Translations under genes and position numbers: made by a program
DNA from: Rotaria sordida
Taxonomy: Eukaryota > Rotifera > Eurotatoria > Philodinida > Philodinidae
Direction: 5' to 3'
Length of the DNA stretch: 64,000 nucleotides
Assembly (NCBI GenBank): GCA_905250125.1
Contig: CAJNOL010000016.1
Span: 62,001-126,000 of the forward strand
Part shown: piece by piece, positions 63,761-64,000 of the stretch
Position numbering within the stretch: position 1 is the first letter of the stretch
Layout: the number at the start of each line of letters is the position of its first letter
Notes under the pieces: generated by a model
Database searches by the model: none
The model's input: the letters and a program-made list of their open reading frames with translations, nothing else
Told to the model about the DNA's origin: nothing

Positions 63761-64000
63761 ATAATTATTTGAATTAAATTGTATTTGCAATCAACTTCAT
63801 AGCTATTAAATCAATGCTTCATGCATATAAATAATACTTAATTGATATATTTTTCCATAAATTTTTATTGTGTGTAAAAAAAATAGTGTGTCACTATACG
63901 TTTCGATGAAATATTCCAATGTTCGTGATACAATGCTGTTACCTTCATCGTTTCGAATATGAAACTCGAAATGTAAACTTTTCTTTACTAGTAGAAATCA
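63761..64000. other. 3' flank of the ART-TPR remnant
   Basis: AT-rich spacer to the end of the window; no gene or repeat recognised. Confidence 0.4.

Noticed and set aside
1-64000. CRISPR arrays, rRNA, tRNA genes and bacterial-type operators
   Set aside because: No regularly spaced direct repeats, no rRNA blocks and no cloverleaf with a GGTTCGAATCC-like T-arm were found by eye; the window is animal nuclear DNA. A tRNA scan could still find a divergent tRNA.

Overview
The window looks like nuclear DNA of a small invertebrate, most likely a bdelloid rotifer (Adineta/Rotaria-like). This is inferred from very AT-rich DNA, animal-specific genes (integrin alpha, cadherin, netrin-receptor-like protein, dynein intermediate chain), tiny 50-90 bp GT-AG introns with T-rich acceptors, a hedgehog-type Hint protein on a membrane anchor, and a decayed gene of the ADP-ribosyltransferase plus TPR kind that is abundant in bdelloids. 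No database search was possible; gene names rest on recognised motifs and remembered family sequences. For each multi-exon gene I spliced the exons by hand, and every model given here has a total length divisible by three and matching phases at each junction.

Layout. 1-7315 (+): integrin alpha chain, complete except for its extreme N terminus, with two competing last exons that each carry a GFFxR tail motif; one large intron is filled by a nest of inverted-repeat elements. 7892-11596 (+): cytoplasmic dynein intermediate chain. 12.1-12.8 kb: decayed unidentified coding sequence. 14730-15765 (+): unknown protein with repeated basic RxSF motifs. 15.8-24.0 kb: gene desert with one Tc1/mariner-type MITE. 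24068-26865 (+): seven-repeat cadherin. 26.9-31.0 kb: gene-poor, with a TPR remnant. 30998-32907 (-): membrane-anchored hedgehog-type Hint protein. 32.9-37.4 kb: gene-poor, with a possible small-heat-shock-like remnant. 37446-43161 (-): inositol-polyphosphate 4-phosphatase (INPP4) lacking the N-terminal C2 domain, with an unrelated single-exon gene inside one intron. 43786-45616 (-): TRAP-alpha/SSR1.

From a divergent promoter at about 45.6-46.0 kb, five genes run head to tail on the plus strand: a small unknown protein (46001-46516), proteasome subunit alpha-6 (46597-48951), a compact DCC/neogenin-like receptor (49129-53026), GPN3 GTPase (53355-54454) and the Pol III factor BRF1 (54685-56852). 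Gaps are 80-330 bp, and each downstream gene has a splice-acceptor-like site just before its ATG. This fits spliced-leader trans-splicing, known in bdelloids, and perhaps an operon-like unit. 58229-59413 (+) is an unknown gene. 60.85-63.76 kb is a broken ART-TPR gene carrying a large insertion.

The genes do not form one pathway. Adhesion and guidance receptors (integrin, cadherin, DCC-like), housekeeping factors (dynein IC, SSR1, PSMA6, GPN3, BRF1) and lineage-specific or decayed genes are interspersed with short non-autonomous inverted-repeat transposons that sit mainly in introns and gaps.
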